This document shows, in pieces, positions 1 to 6,713 of a DNA stretch of 11,814 nucleotides; position 1 is the stretch's first letter, and every line of letters starts with the position of its first letter. This DNA is from an uncultured Aquabacterium sp. (GTDB lineage: Bacteria; Pseudomonadota; Gammaproteobacteria; Burkholderiales; Burkholderiaceae_C). A program made the translations under genes and the position numbers. Below the pieces are notes generated by a model that worked only from the letters and a program-made list of their open reading frames with translations, made no database searches and was not told the DNA's origin. The stretch spans positions 1 through 11,814 of the forward strand of contig CALAKR010000425.1 in the NCBI GenBank assembly GCA_937923225.1. The letters run 5' to 3'.

Positions 1-141
1 CACCAGCACGTGGTGGCAGATGCCAGGGCCTTCCGGGTACAGCCGCTGCAGCACCCGCAGGGGGCCATCGTGGCGGTCGTGGGCGGTGGTGCGTTCGCCG
101 TCGCGGCGGTAATCCAGGGTCAGGTGGCCGTGCCAGCTCAT
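1..141 (-). CDS. ureD: Urease accessory protein UreD, N-terminal part (cut by window edge)
   Basis: UreD is a cytoplasmic chaperone that, with UreF and UreG, loads nickel into apo-urease. Only the first 47 codons are inside the window, and the gene runs off the left edge. The translation begins [18 protein letters not shown] and continues with [20 protein letters not shown], which matches the usual UreD start (tryptophan near the N terminus, then L.LDYRR and GPLRVLQ.LYPEG). The ATG at 141 is the likely start, because an in-frame TAG lies two codons upstream; an AGG at about 6 bases gives a weak ribosome binding site. Structural urease genes would be expected further left. The gene is divergent from the Rieske oxygenase. 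The family is recognised from memory of the motif pattern, and so little of the protein is visible that activity cannot be judged. Confidence 0.85.
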   Translation of the reverse strand, partial: MSWHGHLTLDYRRDGERTTAHDRHDGPLRVLQRLYPEGPGICHHVLV

Positions 142-435
142 CGGGGCCTAGGCGTCAAGTGGACGCGGTTGTGGTGGAACTGCAAGGCGCCAGTGTAAGG
201 GTGGGATGCGGGCGCTCTGAGGACGCTCCGAGGGCGTGTCATGCCCCAGCATGGTGCTCTGCCATGCCGCGCGCCATCTGGACAGTCGGCACGAAGCTTG
301 CGACAATGCTGGCGCGGAGTAGAAGCGTTCAAGCAGCCCCCAGCCATCCATGATCGGCAGGGCCCGGCCAGGAAATTGCTCCCTCGTGTTCAACCGCGGC
401 GCCAACCCCACGGCGCTTCAACGAGGAGCCTGCTC
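142..435. other. Divergent intergenic region ureD / Rieske oxygenase
   Basis: This 294-bp gap lies between two divergent genes and must hold both promoters. A possible but weak sigma-70 pair for the + strand is TTGCGA (298-303) and TAGAAG (320-325) with a 16-bp spacer. No convincing promoter is visible for ureD. An open frame continues upstream of the Rieske start into this region (from 241), but its arginine- and proline-rich translation does not look like protein. The Rieske start at 436 has its own Shine-Dalgarno, so the extension is treated as non-coding. Confidence 0.5.
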
Positions 436-1569
436 ATGCTCACCACCCAACAGCCCATCTTCCGGCGTTTCTGGCACGCCGTGATGCCGCTCAGCCAGCT
501 GGCTGATGGCCCCCAGCCCTTCACCCTGCTCGGCGAGAACATCGTCCTGTTCCTGGACGAGCGCGGCCAGCCTGCAGCCCTCAAGGATAGATGCTGCCAC
601 CGCACGGCCAAGCTCTCCAAGGGCTGGTGCAACAAGGGGCGCCTGCAGTGCGGCTACCACGGCTGGGTCTACGACCGCACCGGCCGCGTCGTCGAGATCC
701 CCCAGTACGAAGAAGGCCGCCGCATCCTGCCGGACTTCAAGACCACGGCCTACCACTGCGTCGCTCACTACGGCTATGCCTGGGTGGCGCTGGAGGATCC
801 CGTCGCCGACATCCCCGAGATCCCGGAGTTCGAGGCCGCCGGCTGGCGCACCATCTTCCAGTTCTACGAGCGTTGGGAGACCAGCCCGCTGCGTGCTTTG
901 GAAAACTCCTTCGACAACTCGCACTTCAGCTTCGTGCACCGGGCTACCTTCGGCGTGGCCGCCCAGCCCAAACCCAGCAAGTACGAACTGGTCGAGAACG
1001 ACACCGGCTTCTACGCCGAAACCGTGATCGACGCGGCGAACCCGCACCAGTACCAGCGCGTCAGCGGCGTGACCGACCCGATCACCACGCGCCACATGCG
1101 CAATGCCTACTTCCAGCCTTTCTCGCGCCGGCTGGACATCGAGTACCCCGGCGGCGTGCGCCACATCATCATCAACTGCTTCACGCCGATTGATGATGGT
1201 TCGATCCAGCTGTGCCAATGGCTGTTCCGCAACGACACCGAAGAAGATTGCCCGGCCCAGCTGCTGATCGACTTCGATGAGGTGATCACGCGCGAGGACA
1301 AGGACATCCTTGAATCCACCGACCCGGATGCCCTGGTGGACGTGCGCCGCCGTGGCGTCGAGTTCTCGATGGACAGTGACCGCCCCGGCATGCTGATCCG
1401 CAAGAAGCTGATGGCCCTGCTGGCCCAGCACGGCGAGGCCGAGGTGCACCGTGGCCTGCCCGGCGTGAAGATCATGCTGAGCCGTGAAGGCGTGCAGACT
1501 GGCTGCGGCGCAGCCTGTGACAGCGGCCCAACGCATAGCCCTGCGGGCACGGCAGCCGAGGCCGCCTGA
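436..1569 (+). CDS. Rieske [2Fe-2S] / mononuclear non-heme iron oxygenase, alpha-subunit type
   Basis: This 377-residue protein has the two-domain layout of Rieske oxygenase terminal components, which use O2 and electrons from a separate reductase to hydroxylate, demethylate or desaturate a substrate in the cytoplasm. The N-terminal Rieske cluster site is C53-x-H55-x16-C72-x2-H75, in CCHR and CGYHGW. The catalytic iron site is D160-x2-H163-x4-H168, in ENSFDNSHFSFVH, with D288 (EDKDILE) as the likely third ligand. The length fits single-component-type alpha subunits such as vanillate demethylase or pheophorbide oxygenase relatives; the substrate is not predictable from sequence. The start at 436 is chosen for the AGGAG at 424-428, 7 bases upstream. 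The C terminus is an Ala/Gly-rich tail with a CGAAC (C357, C361). No ferredoxin or reductase gene is adjacent. It sits opposite ureD, so a role in releasing urea or another nitrogen compound is conceivable but unproven. Confidence 0.88.
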   Translation: MLTTQQPIFRRFWHAVMPLSQLADGPQPFTLLGENIVLFLDERGQPAALKDRCCHRTAKLSKGWCNKGRLQCGYHGWVYDRTGRVVEIPQYEEGRRILPDFKTTAYHCVAHYGYAWVALEDPVADIPEIPEFEAAGWRTIFQFYERWETSPLRALENSFDNSHFSFVHRATFGVAAQPKPSKYELVENDTGFYAETVIDAANPHQYQRVSGVTDPITTRHMRNAYFQPFSRRLDIEYPGGVRHIIINCFTPIDDGSIQLCQWLFRNDTEEDCPAQLLIDFDEVITREDKDILESTDPDALVDVRRRGVEFSMDSDRPGMLIRKKLMALLAQHGEAEVHRGLPGVKIMLSREGVQTGCGAACDSGPTHSPAGTAAEAA

Positions 1570-1580
1570 GCGGGATTTTT

Positions 1581-1600
1581 GCCCGATTTACCGGGCGTTT
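1581..1600 (+). terminator. Weak intrinsic terminator candidate after the Rieske gene
   Basis: A 5-bp inverted repeat, GCCCG (1581-1585) and CGGGC (1592-1596), encloses a 6-base loop and is followed by GTTT. It lies 12 bp after the Rieske stop codon. The stem is short and the T-run has only three bases, so termination would be partial at best. Confidence 0.3.
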
Positions 1601-1606
1601 CCGCGC

Positions 1607-1635
1607 TTGCGCACAGGGCGCAGTCTGCATACTGT
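1607..1635 (+). promoter_or_regulatory. Possible sigma-70 promoter for the membrane kinase gene
   Basis: TTGCGC (1607-1612) and TACTGT (1630-1635) are spaced by 17 bp, placing a start of transcription near 1642, about 29 bp before the kinase ATG. Both boxes deviate from consensus, so this is a candidate only. It would let the kinase be transcribed separately from the Rieske gene. Confidence 0.3.
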
Positions 1636-1670
1636 GCCCTCATGGCAAGCACCTTCGGGCTCGGTGAGAG

Positions 1671-4106
1671 ATGAGCGCGTCTGGCGGGCAGGGCACAGGC
1701 CCTGCGCTGGACGATGACATCACGCGCGTGATCGGCACGCCGCGTGTGCCGGGGCGCGCGCCTGAGGACGACCCCGAGAAAACGGTGGTCAAGGCCCCGA
1801 CGATCCCTCGGCCACCGATACCGGCTGCCCAGGCGCCAGTACGCACCGTGCCCGTGCCGCCGCCCACCGCGCTGCGTCCCTTCAAGCCCAAGACCGGCAC
1901 GGCCCTGGCCTTGCCGCCCGGCTTTCGCCTGCACGAATACCGCATCGACCGCGTGCTGGGGCAGGGCGGCTTCGGCATCACCTACCTGGCCACCGACGTC
2001 AACCTCAACACCAAGGTCGCCATCAAGGAGTACCTGCCGGAGGACATCGCCTTCCGCACCTCGGGGCAGACCGTGTCGGCCCATTCCTCGCGCTTTAGAG
2101 ACCGCTACCGCAGCGGCCTGGACAGCTTCCTGGTCGAAGGCCGCACGCTGGCCACCTTCCGCCACCCCAACATCGTGCGCGTGGCGCGCTTCTTCGAGGC
2201 GCACCAAACTGCCTACATGGTGCTGGAATACGAACGTGGCAGCCCCTTCAAGACCTGGTGGCCCGAGCACGCCCAGATCGGCGAGAAGGAGCTGATGGGC
2301 CTGATCCAGCCCCTGCTGGATGGTCTGTCGGTGGTGCACGGCATGGGCTTTCTGCACCGCGACATCAAGCCCGACAACATCCAGGTGCGCCGCCGCGATG
2401 GCAGCCTGGTGCTGCTGGATTTCGGTTCGGCGCGCCAGGCCGTGAGCACCGGCACGCAAGATGATGTGGCCGTGACGCCGGGCTACGCGCCCATCGAGCA
2501 GTACGAGGATGGCGACCAGGGCCCCTGGACCGACATCTACGCCATGGGCGCCACCCTGTACTGGACGGTGACCGGCAAGAAGCCGCCCGACGCGATGGAC
2601 CGCGCCATGGCCGTGGGCCGTGGCGGTGCCGACCCGCTGGAGCCGGCCACCGTGGCCGCCAAGGGCCGCTACAGCGAATCCTTCCTCAAGGCCATCGACT
2701 GGGCGCTGGCCCTGCAGGCAGCCGATCGCCCGCAGGACATCGCCCAGTGGCGCGTGGCCCTGTTCGCCTCGCATGCGGCCAGCCTGGGCCTGCAGGAGGC
2801 CCTGCGCGCCGGTGACGCGGCGGACGACCCGGCAGACCATGTGCCCCATCACCACCTGGCCTTGCGTTCGGTGCCGCGCCGCATCGCCTTCGGTGTGTGG
2901 CGTGGCGTCCGCCGTGTGGTGCGCCCGGGCTCCTGGCCCATGGCGATCAAGATGTCGCTGGCGATGGTGCTGGCGGCCTTACTGCCCATGCTGATCACCG
3001 GCTACTACAACCTGCAGGGCAGCCTCACGGCCGTCTCCGATGGCGAGTTGCGCAATCTGCAGCAACTGGCCCGCAGCACGGCCGGGCGCGTCTCCCAGCT
3101 CATCGGCGACAGCCAGAACCTGGCGCGCACCCTGGGCACGGACGAAGCCTTCGTGCAGTTCCTGGCCAAGCCCGATGAGGCCAGTGCCGAGACCATGCGC
3201 AACAAACTCGAGCGCCTGGTCAAGTCCAACCCCGACATCGGCCTGATGATGCTGATGGACACCAAGGGTACGGCCATTGTCTCCAGTGACCCCAAGGTCA
3301 CGGGCAAGAACTTTGCCTTCCGCGAATACTTTCGTGAGGCCATGAAGGGCCACCCGCACATCACGGGGATCGTGGTGGGTGCGGCCACGGGCGCGGCGGG
3401 CATGTTCTACGCGCACCCGGTGTTCGGGCCGGATTACGAAGTGATCGGCGCCGTCGTGCTGCGCATCCGCTCGGCGTCTTTCGATGGCATCCTGGAGCAG
3501 GTGGGGCAGGGCGCACCGCTCACCCCCTTCATGGTCGATGGCGATGGCGTCGTCATCTACCACCCGGACGCGAAGGTGCTCTTCAGCAGCCTGACGGCAC
3601 TGCCTGCGCCCACGCTCGACAAGATCCGGGCGGACCAGCGCTTCAAGCGCGATTCCGTCACTTCCCTGAACATGCCGGAGTTGGCACATGCCATGGTGGG
3701 GGCGAAGGAACAAGGCCACATCACCTACAAGTCCACCATCAGCAGCACCGAAGAGATCGCGGGCTTCTCGCCCGTGGTGGGGCACGACTGGGTGGTCGGG
3801 GTGGCCGAGCCACGTTCCGCCTTCGAGGCGCCGCTGAACAAGCTCTTCACGCAGCTGCTGTGGAGCGTGCTGCTGATCGGCCTGTTGTTCACGGGGTTGG
3901 CCTTGATGTTCGCGCGCAGCATCGTGCGCCCCATCAAGGCGCTGACCGGTGCGGCCGATGCGCTCAAGCGTGGTGACTATGCCGGCGCCAGCCTGCAGGT
4001 GCGCAACCGCGATGAGATCGGGCAGTTGGCGCGCACCTTCAACGTGCTGATCGATGTGCTGCGCCAGCGTGAGCGCGAGCGGGGGCAGAACCAGCGTTCG
4101 TCATGA
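1671..4106 (+). CDS. Membrane Ser/Thr protein kinase with dCache sensor and C-terminal HAMP
   Basis: This is an 811-residue Hanks-type kinase fused to a sensory module. Residues 1-85 form a disordered Pro/Asp-rich tail. The kinase domain (about 90-365) has the glycine loop GQGGFG 97-102, catalytic K119 (VAIKE), HRD 229-231 with K233 and N236, DFG 250-252 and the GYAPIEQY activation-segment end at 271-278. All catalytic residues are present, so it should be active. A first membrane helix lies at about 424-446. An extracytoplasmic dCache-like domain follows (about 447-720; note MDTKGTAIVSSDP then FREYFREAMKG), then a second helix at about 728-748 and a HAMP domain at about 749-800 (VRPIKAL, RDEIGQLARTFN). 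Nothing follows HAMP, which is unusual. The logical reading is that a periplasmic ligand controls the N-terminal kinase. The ATG at 1671 has only a weak ribosome site (GGTGAG). The gene ends 25 bp from the convergent MOSC gene. The ligand and targets are unknown. Confidence 0.9.
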   Translation: MSASGGQGTGPALDDDITRVIGTPRVPGRAPEDDPEKTVVKAPTIPRPPIPAAQAPVRTVPVPPPTALRPFKPKTGTALALPPGFRLHEYRIDRVLGQGGFGITYLATDVNLNTKVAIKEYLPEDIAFRTSGQTVSAHSSRFRDRYRSGLDSFLVEGRTLATFRHPNIVRVARFFEAHQTAYMVLEYERGSPFKTWWPEHAQIGEKELMGLIQPLLDGLSVVHGMGFLHRDIKPDNIQVRRRDGSLVLLDFGSARQAVSTGTQDDVAVTPGYAPIEQYEDGDQGPWTDIYAMGATLYWTVTGKKPPDAMDRAMAVGRGGADPLEPATVAAKGRYSESFLKAIDWALALQAADRPQDIAQWRVALFASHAASLGLQEALRAGDAADDPADHVPHHHLALRSVPRRIAFGVWRGVRRVVRPGSWPMAIKMSLAMVLAALLPMLITGYYNLQGSLTAVSDGELRNLQQLARSTAGRVSQLIGDSQNLARTLGTDEAFVQFLAKPDEASAETMRNKLERLVKSNPDIGLMMLMDTKGTAIVSSDPKVTGKNFAFREYFREAMKGHPHITGIVVGAATGAAGMFYAHPVFGPDYEVIGAVVLRIRSASFDGILEQVGQGAPLTPFMVDGDGVVIYHPDAKVLFSSLTALPAPTLDKIRADQRFKRDSVTSLNMPELAHAMVGAKEQGHITYKSTISSTEEIAGFSPVVGHDWVVGVAEPRSAFEAPLNKLFTQLLWSVLLIGLLFTGLALMFARSIVRPIKALTGAADALKRGDYAGASLQVRNRDEIGQLARTFNVLIDVLRQRERERGQNQRSS

Positions 4107-4131
4107 GCCTTGCCGAAGGGCCTGGGCCTGT

Positions 4132-4701
4132 TCAACGCGGCTCGAAGCTGGCCGGTGCGGGCAGGCACCGTACGGCATCGCCCACCTTCAGCGCGCCGCC
4201 CTGCAGCACGCGCGCATTGAGCCCGCCGTGGCCGCGCATCGCGTTGTAGCCGCCCGGGCCCAGCAGCTCTTCCATGCGGGAGCAGGGATCACAAGGCCCG
4301 GTGATCTCCAGGATCACGTCGTCGCCCAGATGCAGCACCATGGGCTCGTCGCGGAACAGGGCGCGCGCGGCCAGCAAATTCAGGCCCGAGACAAGCAGGT
4401 TGCGGCGCAGCAAGGCCGGATCCACGGCGGGCAAGGCAGCGAAGGCCGCGATGACGGGCAGGTGCTCGGCCTGGATCAGGGTGACCTGCCGTTTGCTGCC
4501 GCCGGGGCGCGAGGGTGTTCGCGCGGCGATGTGGTCGCCTTCCAGGCCGTGGTCCACCAGGGCCTGGGTGGCAGGCACATGGATGGCCGGTGCACGCCGG
4601 GCAGGGCGCAGGCAGATCGCTTCGAGGCGGCCCGGACGGGGGAACTGCTGGACCAGCCAGTGAAGGTCACGGGGGGTATCGGGAAGCGGTTTGGCCTTCA
4701 A
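4132..4701 (-). CDS. MOSC-domain protein
   Basis: MOSC domains (molybdenum cofactor sulfurase C-terminal) bind a sulfurated or molybdopterin cofactor through a conserved cysteine. Stand-alone bacterial members include YiiM, linked to detoxifying N-hydroxylated bases, and small proteins of unknown role. With the chosen start the protein has 189 residues. The family signature is clear: [11 protein letters not shown], then a [20 protein letters not shown] block holding the key cysteines, then [15 protein letters not shown] and VGD near the end. The start is set at TTG 4701 because AGGA lies 7 bases upstream. A second in-frame TTG at 4716 would add five residues but has no Shine-Dalgarno, and the ATG between them is out of frame. 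No beta-barrel extension or ferredoxin domain is present. It is divergent from the DUF1415 gene and convergent with the kinase gene. The substrate is unknown. Confidence 0.85.
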   Translation of the reverse strand: MKAKPLPDTPRDLHWLVQQFPRPGRLEAICLRPARRAPAIHVPATQALVDHGLEGDHIAARTPSRPGGSKRQVTLIQAEHLPVIAAFAALPAVDPALLRRNLLVSGLNLLAARALFRDEPMVLHLGDDVILEITGPCDPCSRMEELLGPGGYNAMRGHGGLNARVLQGGALKVGDAVRCLPAPASFEPR

Positions 4702-4808
4702 GAGAGCATCCTGCAAGGGGAGAGAGACGGGGCGTCATGCAAAGTCTCGCAGATCGTAGCGACCATGCAGCGCTGGGGCAATCCAGCCGGCCGGCGACAA
4801 TGGCAGCC

Positions 4809-5357
4809 ATGAGCCCCACCCAAGATCCCGTCATCGAACAGACCCGCGACTGGCTGGTCCGCGCTGTCATCGGCCTGAACCTGTGCCCGTTTGCCAAGGC
4901 GGTGCACGTCAAGCAGCAGATCCGCTACGCCGTGACCGATGCGAGCACCCCGGGGGCGCTGGCGGATGTCCTGCGCGATGAACTGGCCCTGCTGCGTGAC
5001 GCTGATCCGGCGCAGATCGACACCACCTTGCTGATCCATCCTCAGGTGCTGGCCGACTTCCTGGACTACAACGATTTCCTGGATGTGGCGGACGACCTGC
5101 TGGAGGAGATGGACCTGGAAGGCGTGATCCAGGTGGCCAGCTTCCATCCTGATTACCAGTTCGCCGACAGCGATCCGGACGACATCGAGAACTTCAGCAA
5201 CCGATCGCCGTATCCCACCCTGCACCTGCTGCGCGAGAGCAGCATCGACCGCGCGGTGGAGGCCTTTCCGGAAGCCGAGGACATCTACGAGACCAACATG
5301 GACACCTTGCGCCGCCTGGGCCATGCCGGCTGGCGCAAACTTTTCACCGAAGGCTGA
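4809..5357 (+). CDS. DUF1415 family protein
   Basis: This 182-residue protein carries the conserved blocks of DUF1415, a cytoplasmic family of unknown function found mainly in beta- and gammaproteobacteria. Visible motifs are AVIGLNLCPFAKAV (about 19-32, with invariant C26), TTLLIHPQVL and DYNDFLD (72-92), VASFHPDYQFAD (109-120) and NRSPYPTLHLLRESSIDRAV (131-150). The length is normal for the family. The start at 4809 (MSPTQDP) is preferred by comparison with family N termini; an in-frame ATG at 4800 would add three residues, and neither has a strong Shine-Dalgarno. No signal peptide or membrane helix is seen. The conserved Cys, His and Asp residues suggest an enzyme or metal site, which is inference only. 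Its stop is 4 bp from the stop of convergent yceH. Confidence 0.9.
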   Translation: MSPTQDPVIEQTRDWLVRAVIGLNLCPFAKAVHVKQQIRYAVTDASTPGALADVLRDELALLRDADPAQIDTTLLIHPQVLADFLDYNDFLDVADDLLEEMDLEGVIQVASFHPDYQFADSDPDDIENFSNRSPYPTLHLLRESSIDRAVEAFPEAEDIYETNMDTLRRLGHAGWRKLFTEG

Positions 5358-5361
5358 AGCC

Positions 5362-6042
5362 TCAGGCCAGGTCGTCGCCTTTGAGGCCAAGCTCGTGGCT
5401 CAGGCGCTCAACCAGCGCGCGCAGCGAAGCCAGCTCTTCGGCCTGCCGCTGCTGCTCGGCCTTCAGGGCGGCCAATTCGTCGGCCCAGGCAGCAGCCTCG
5501 CTGCCGGATGACAGGGCCTGGCTTGGGCCAGAAGCGGTTGTCATCGCGACCTCACCACACAGCAGGTGTGCCCAGCGTGCCTCACGTTCGCCTGGCCCCT
5601 TGGGCAGCCGCACCACGCGCGCAGGCGTCTTGGTGCTCAGTTCATCCAAAAAGCCGTCGACCGACGACAGGTCTGCAAACCGGTGCAGGCGCTCCGTGTG
5701 CAGGCGCAACTCGGCCGAGGTCTGCGGCCCGCGCAGCATCAGCATGGTCAACAGCGCCACCGACTGGCTGGGCACGCCCAGGCCGCGGGCCGCGTTGTGC
5801 TCGAAACGCACCACGCGGCTGCCGCTGACCTCATTGACCAGGCTCAGCTCCTTCAAGCCATTGATGCCCTGAAGCACCTCGGCCTCGCTGAGCTGCATGA
5901 CGGGCTCACGCGCCGTCTTCTGGTTGCACCCCAGCGTGAGCGCGTTCAGCGACAGCGGGTAGCTGTCCGGCACGGTGTGCTGTTTTTCGACCAGCACGGC
6001 CAGCACGCGGGCCTCGGTAGGGGTGAGCGTTCGGGCGGTCAA
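5362..6042 (-). CDS. yceH: YceH family (DUF480/UPF0502) winged-helix protein
   Basis: This 226-residue protein matches YceH, a conserved cytoplasmic protein with two winged-helix domains and no firmly assigned function. The first domain shows LTPTEARVLAVLVEKQHTVPDSYPLSLNAL and CNQKTAREPVM (about 7-49), and the second shows LLTMLMLRGPQTSAELRLH (about 97-115). The C-terminal 40 residues form a predicted coiled coil (ADELAALKAEQQRQAEELAS). The start is a TTG at 6042 with an AGGAG 7 bases upstream, a good Shine-Dalgarno compensating for the rare start codon; no in-frame ATG lies closer to the conserved block. It follows MAPEG by 83 bp on the same strand without an obvious promoter, so the two may be cotranscribed. 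It could bind DNA, but YceH proteins have no well established regulon. Confidence 0.92.
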   Translation of the reverse strand: MTARTLTPTEARVLAVLVEKQHTVPDSYPLSLNALTLGCNQKTAREPVMQLSEAEVLQGINGLKELSLVNEVSGSRVVRFEHNAARGLGVPSQSVALLTMLMLRGPQTSAELRLHTERLHRFADLSSVDGFLDELSTKTPARVVRLPKGPGEREARWAHLLCGEVAMTTASGPSQALSSGSEAAAWADELAALKAEQQRQAEELASLRALVERLSHELGLKGDDLA

Positions 6043-6125
6043 AGCGGGGCTCCTGGCAGGGCGGTGTGATCGGCAAGGGCGCCGACATTACCACGCGCAT
6101 CACCACGCCAGGGCCTCCGGGTGCA

Positions 6126-6533
6126 TCACAGCGCCAGCGTCAGGGTCGGCGCGAAGATGGCGATGGTGATGGCCAGGCCCACGCCCCACACCAGCGAGCG
6201 CAGCGCGCCCTGGTTGGCCAGGTAGATGGCGATGTAGACCAGGCGGGTGACGATGAAGGCGATGGCCAGCATGTCGGTGCGGCCCTGGTCCAGCCCGGCC
6301 TGTTGCGCGGCCAGCACCGCGAACACGAAGAGCGGCAGTGCCTCGAAGCCGTTGTGCTGGGCGGCGGCAGCGCGCGCCTTCCAGCCCTCCTGGCGGGCAG
6401 CCCAGTCACGCGGGTTGCGGTTGTCATAGCCGCCTTCGCGGACCTTCTTGCCGGCGGTGCTGAACTTGGCCAGGCCCATGGTCACCACGGGCAGCACGGC
6501 GGCCACGAGCACGCAGGTGTTGGCAATCGTCAT
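6126..6533 (-). CDS. MAPEG family integral membrane protein
   Basis: This 135-residue protein fits the MAPEG family (membrane-associated proteins in eicosanoid and glutathione metabolism). Bacterial members are four-helix inner-membrane proteins, some with glutathione transferase or peroxidase activity. Predicted membrane segments are about residues 4-22, 65-80, 87-106 and 111-133. The loop between helices 1 and 2 carries the typical NPRDW and a region leading to A-x2-HNGFEALPLF, and helix 3 ends in TRLVYIAIY, a conserved family pattern. The ATG at 6533 has a TGGAGA ribosome site 6 bases upstream. A good sigma-70 promoter lies at 6573-6602. It is divergent from a thiol oxidoreductase gene of the FrnE/DsbA type; a shared role in redox or electrophile defence is plausible but inferred. 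Confidence 0.87.
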   Translation of the reverse strand: MTIANTCVLVAAVLPVVTMGLAKFSTAGKKVREGGYDNRNPRDWAARQEGWKARAAAAQHNGFEALPLFVFAVLAAQQAGLDQGRTDMLAIAFIVTRLVYIAIYLANQGALRSLVWGVGLAITIAIFAPTLTLAL

Positions 6534-6572
6534 CGTTGTCTCCAGTTGGGGTTGTTCGCAAAAAGCCGGCCC

Positions 6573-6602
6573 ATTCTATTTTTTGACAACGATTCGTGTC
6601 AA
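6573..6602 (-). promoter_or_regulatory. Sigma-70 promoter of the MAPEG gene
   Basis: Read on the minus strand, TTGACA (6602-6597, perfect -35) and TAGAAT (6578-6573, five of six -10 bases) are separated by 18 bp. Transcription would start near 6566, about 33 bp before the MAPEG ATG. The AT-rich stretch stands out in a high-GC sequence. The -35 box is one arm of the inverted repeat at 6582-6603. Confidence 0.65.
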
Positions 6603-6603
6603 A
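6582..6603. promoter_or_regulatory. Inverted repeat TTTGACA-N8-TGTCAAA, operator candidate
   Basis: Two perfect 7-bp arms (6582-6588 and 6597-6603) are separated by 8 bp, giving a 22-bp dyad. One arm contains the -35 box of the minus-strand MAPEG promoter. A dimeric regulator bound here would block that promoter and could also act on the divergent FrnE-like gene. The responsible protein is not identifiable; no regulator gene is adjacent. Confidence 0.45.
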
Positions 6604-6613
6604 TTTTCCGGGG

Positions 6614-6628
6614 CGTACGCACAGTACG
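6614..6628. repeat. Short inverted repeat CGTAC-GCACA-GTACG
   Basis: Perfect 5-bp arms (6614-6618 and 6624-6628) flank a 5-base loop, 10 bp to the right of the TTTGACA dyad. It could be a second operator half-site pair or a small hairpin in the 5' leader of the FrnE-like gene. It is short enough to occur by chance. Confidence 0.25.
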
Positions 6629-6713
6629 TGTCCAAGAGGGCAGGAAACGCACTGCGAAGGCAAGGATTCTGCCAACGACCTACACTGACTCGCTTGTTGC
6701 CTGAGGTGTTGTC

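Noticed and set aside
142-250. Possible sigma-54 promoter for ureD (TGGCGC and TTGCA on the minus strand)
   Set aside because: The GG and GC elements are about 6 bp apart instead of the required 10, so the spacing does not fit.
241-435. In-frame upstream extension of the Rieske gene starting at an ATG at 241
   Set aside because: The added 65 residues are Arg/Pro/Gln-rich without family similarity, and the ATG at 436 has an AGGAG at the right distance and a typical Rieske oxygenase N terminus.
418-1536. Long minus-strand open frame opposite the Rieske gene
   Set aside because: It lies entirely antisense to a gene with clear catalytic motifs, and its Val/Ala/Gly-rich translation has no domain pattern. 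It is a high-GC shadow.
1107-2855. Minus-strand open frame of 582 codons across the Rieske end and the kinase domain
   Set aside because: It spans the gap between two real plus-strand genes and has low-complexity composition typical of antisense frames in GC-rich DNA.
4054-4812. Plus-strand open frame opposite the MOSC gene
   Set aside because: The minus strand carries the MOSC signature with its CDPC motif, and the plus-strand translation is compositionally biased and matches nothing recognisable.
5359-5387. GCCTCA/TGAGGC inverted repeat at the convergent ends of the DUF1415 gene and yceH, as a bidirectional terminator
   Set aside because: The stem is only 6 bp with a 17-base loop, lies mostly inside the yceH coding sequence and has no flanking T- or A-run.
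6583-6611. TTGACA at 6583-6588 as the -35 box of the FrnE-like gene
   Set aside because: No acceptable -10 box lies 15-19 bp downstream (bases there read AATTTTCCGG). The hexamer is better explained as one arm of the dyad at 6582-6603.
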